Origin: JBFLYE01 sp040756715 [NCBI: bacterium]
GTDB lineage: Bacteria > UBA9089 > UBA9088
NCBI GenBank assembly: GCA_040756715.1
Contig: JBFLYE010000180.1
Span: forward strand, 1-5,102
Reading direction: 5' to 3'
DNA length: 5,102 nt
The notes under the pieces are model-generated. The model made no database searches. It saw nothing but the letters and a program-made list of their open reading frames with translations, and was not told the origin of the DNA. A program made the translations under genes and the position numbers. Position 1 is the stretch's first letter. Each line of letters begins with the position of its first letter. Shown here piece after piece: positions 4,977 through 5,102 of this stretch.

Positions 4977-5102
4977 ATGAAAAAGCTATTTTTGGTAGCA
5001 GTTTTAGGGTTAGTAGGGAGCGTGAGCTTTGCTAAGGAAGCCGGCAAAACCGCTTTTGCCTTCCTAAAGCTTGGACAGGGTGCTAGAGTAAATGGAATGG
5101 GT
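4977..5102 (+). CDS. PorV/PorQ-like outer-membrane protein, partial
   Basis: Only the first 42 residues are in the window and the frame is open at the edge. Residues 1-19 form a signal peptide (MKKLFLVAVLGLVGSVSFA). The mature start, GKTAFAFLKLGQGARVNGMG, closely follows the family pattern of an aromatic/Leu strand followed by L-x-x-G-x-G-A-R-x-x-G-M-G, known from PorV/PorQ and UPF0164-type outer-membrane beta-barrel proteins. In type IX secretion, PorV is a barrel that carries cargo from the translocon to the attachment complex. Finding it beside a protein with a sorting-like C-terminus supports a secretion-linked role here (inference). Which member of the family it is cannot be decided without the rest of the gene. 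Confidence 0.8.
   Translation, partial: MKKLFLVAVLGLVGSVSFAKEAGKTAFAFLKLGQGARVNGMG

Overview
The window looks like part of a moderately AT-rich genome from an uncultivated bacterium, in a lineage with outer-membrane/type IX-like secretion (an FCB-related or other candidate phylum). Three things point there: a secreted beta-helix protein whose C-terminus resembles the FlgD-Ig/type A sorting domain of type IX cargo, the start of a PorV/PorQ-like (UPF0164-type) protein, and tightly packed small accessory genes (DUF5678-like, retropepsin-like, PaREP1/HEPN-like, VapC) of the kind shared by candidate-phylum bacteria and archaea. Strong Shine-Dalgarno sequences support a bacterial translation style. 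The phylum cannot be fixed from this sequence. All supported genes are on the + strand.

Layout. Bases 1-72 hold short 8-bp repeats in opposite orientations. Bases 101-421 carry two very small membrane-protein genes, the first apparently broken by a one-base frameshift near 242. Bases 446-999 hold a DUF5678-like small protein overlapping a retropepsin-like aspartic protease, which is cut short by a frameshift just after its conserved LVDG. Bases 1093-1862 hold two overlapping, distantly related PaREP1/HEPN-like helical proteins. The second runs into a palindromic repeat (1829-1871) that supplies its last ten residues and its stop codon.

Bases 1888-4350 encode an 820-residue secreted protein: signal peptide, parallel beta-helix with a tandem-repeat core, choice-of-anchor Q-like segment, several Ig-like domains, a ZU5-like/calcium-loop region and a C-terminal sorting-like domain. 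Two bases later a small putative antitoxin gene (4353-4556) begins, overlapped by a VapC-type PIN toxin gene (4543-4971). Five bases beyond that starts a PorV/PorQ-like gene (4977 onward, cut by the window edge).

How the genes may work together. The beta-helix protein is the likely cargo, and the PorV-like protein a likely outer-membrane partner of its export or attachment system. The toxin-antitoxin pair sits between them with almost no spacing, so all four may share a transcript. The upstream small genes look like an accumulation of accessory cassettes, several showing decay or repeat insertion. No tRNA, rRNA, CRISPR array, transposase or clear intrinsic terminator was seen. The candidate 'system' most worth following is the cargo/PorV locus with the embedded toxin-antitoxin pair; the coupled DUF5678-like/protease and paired HEPN-like cassettes come second.
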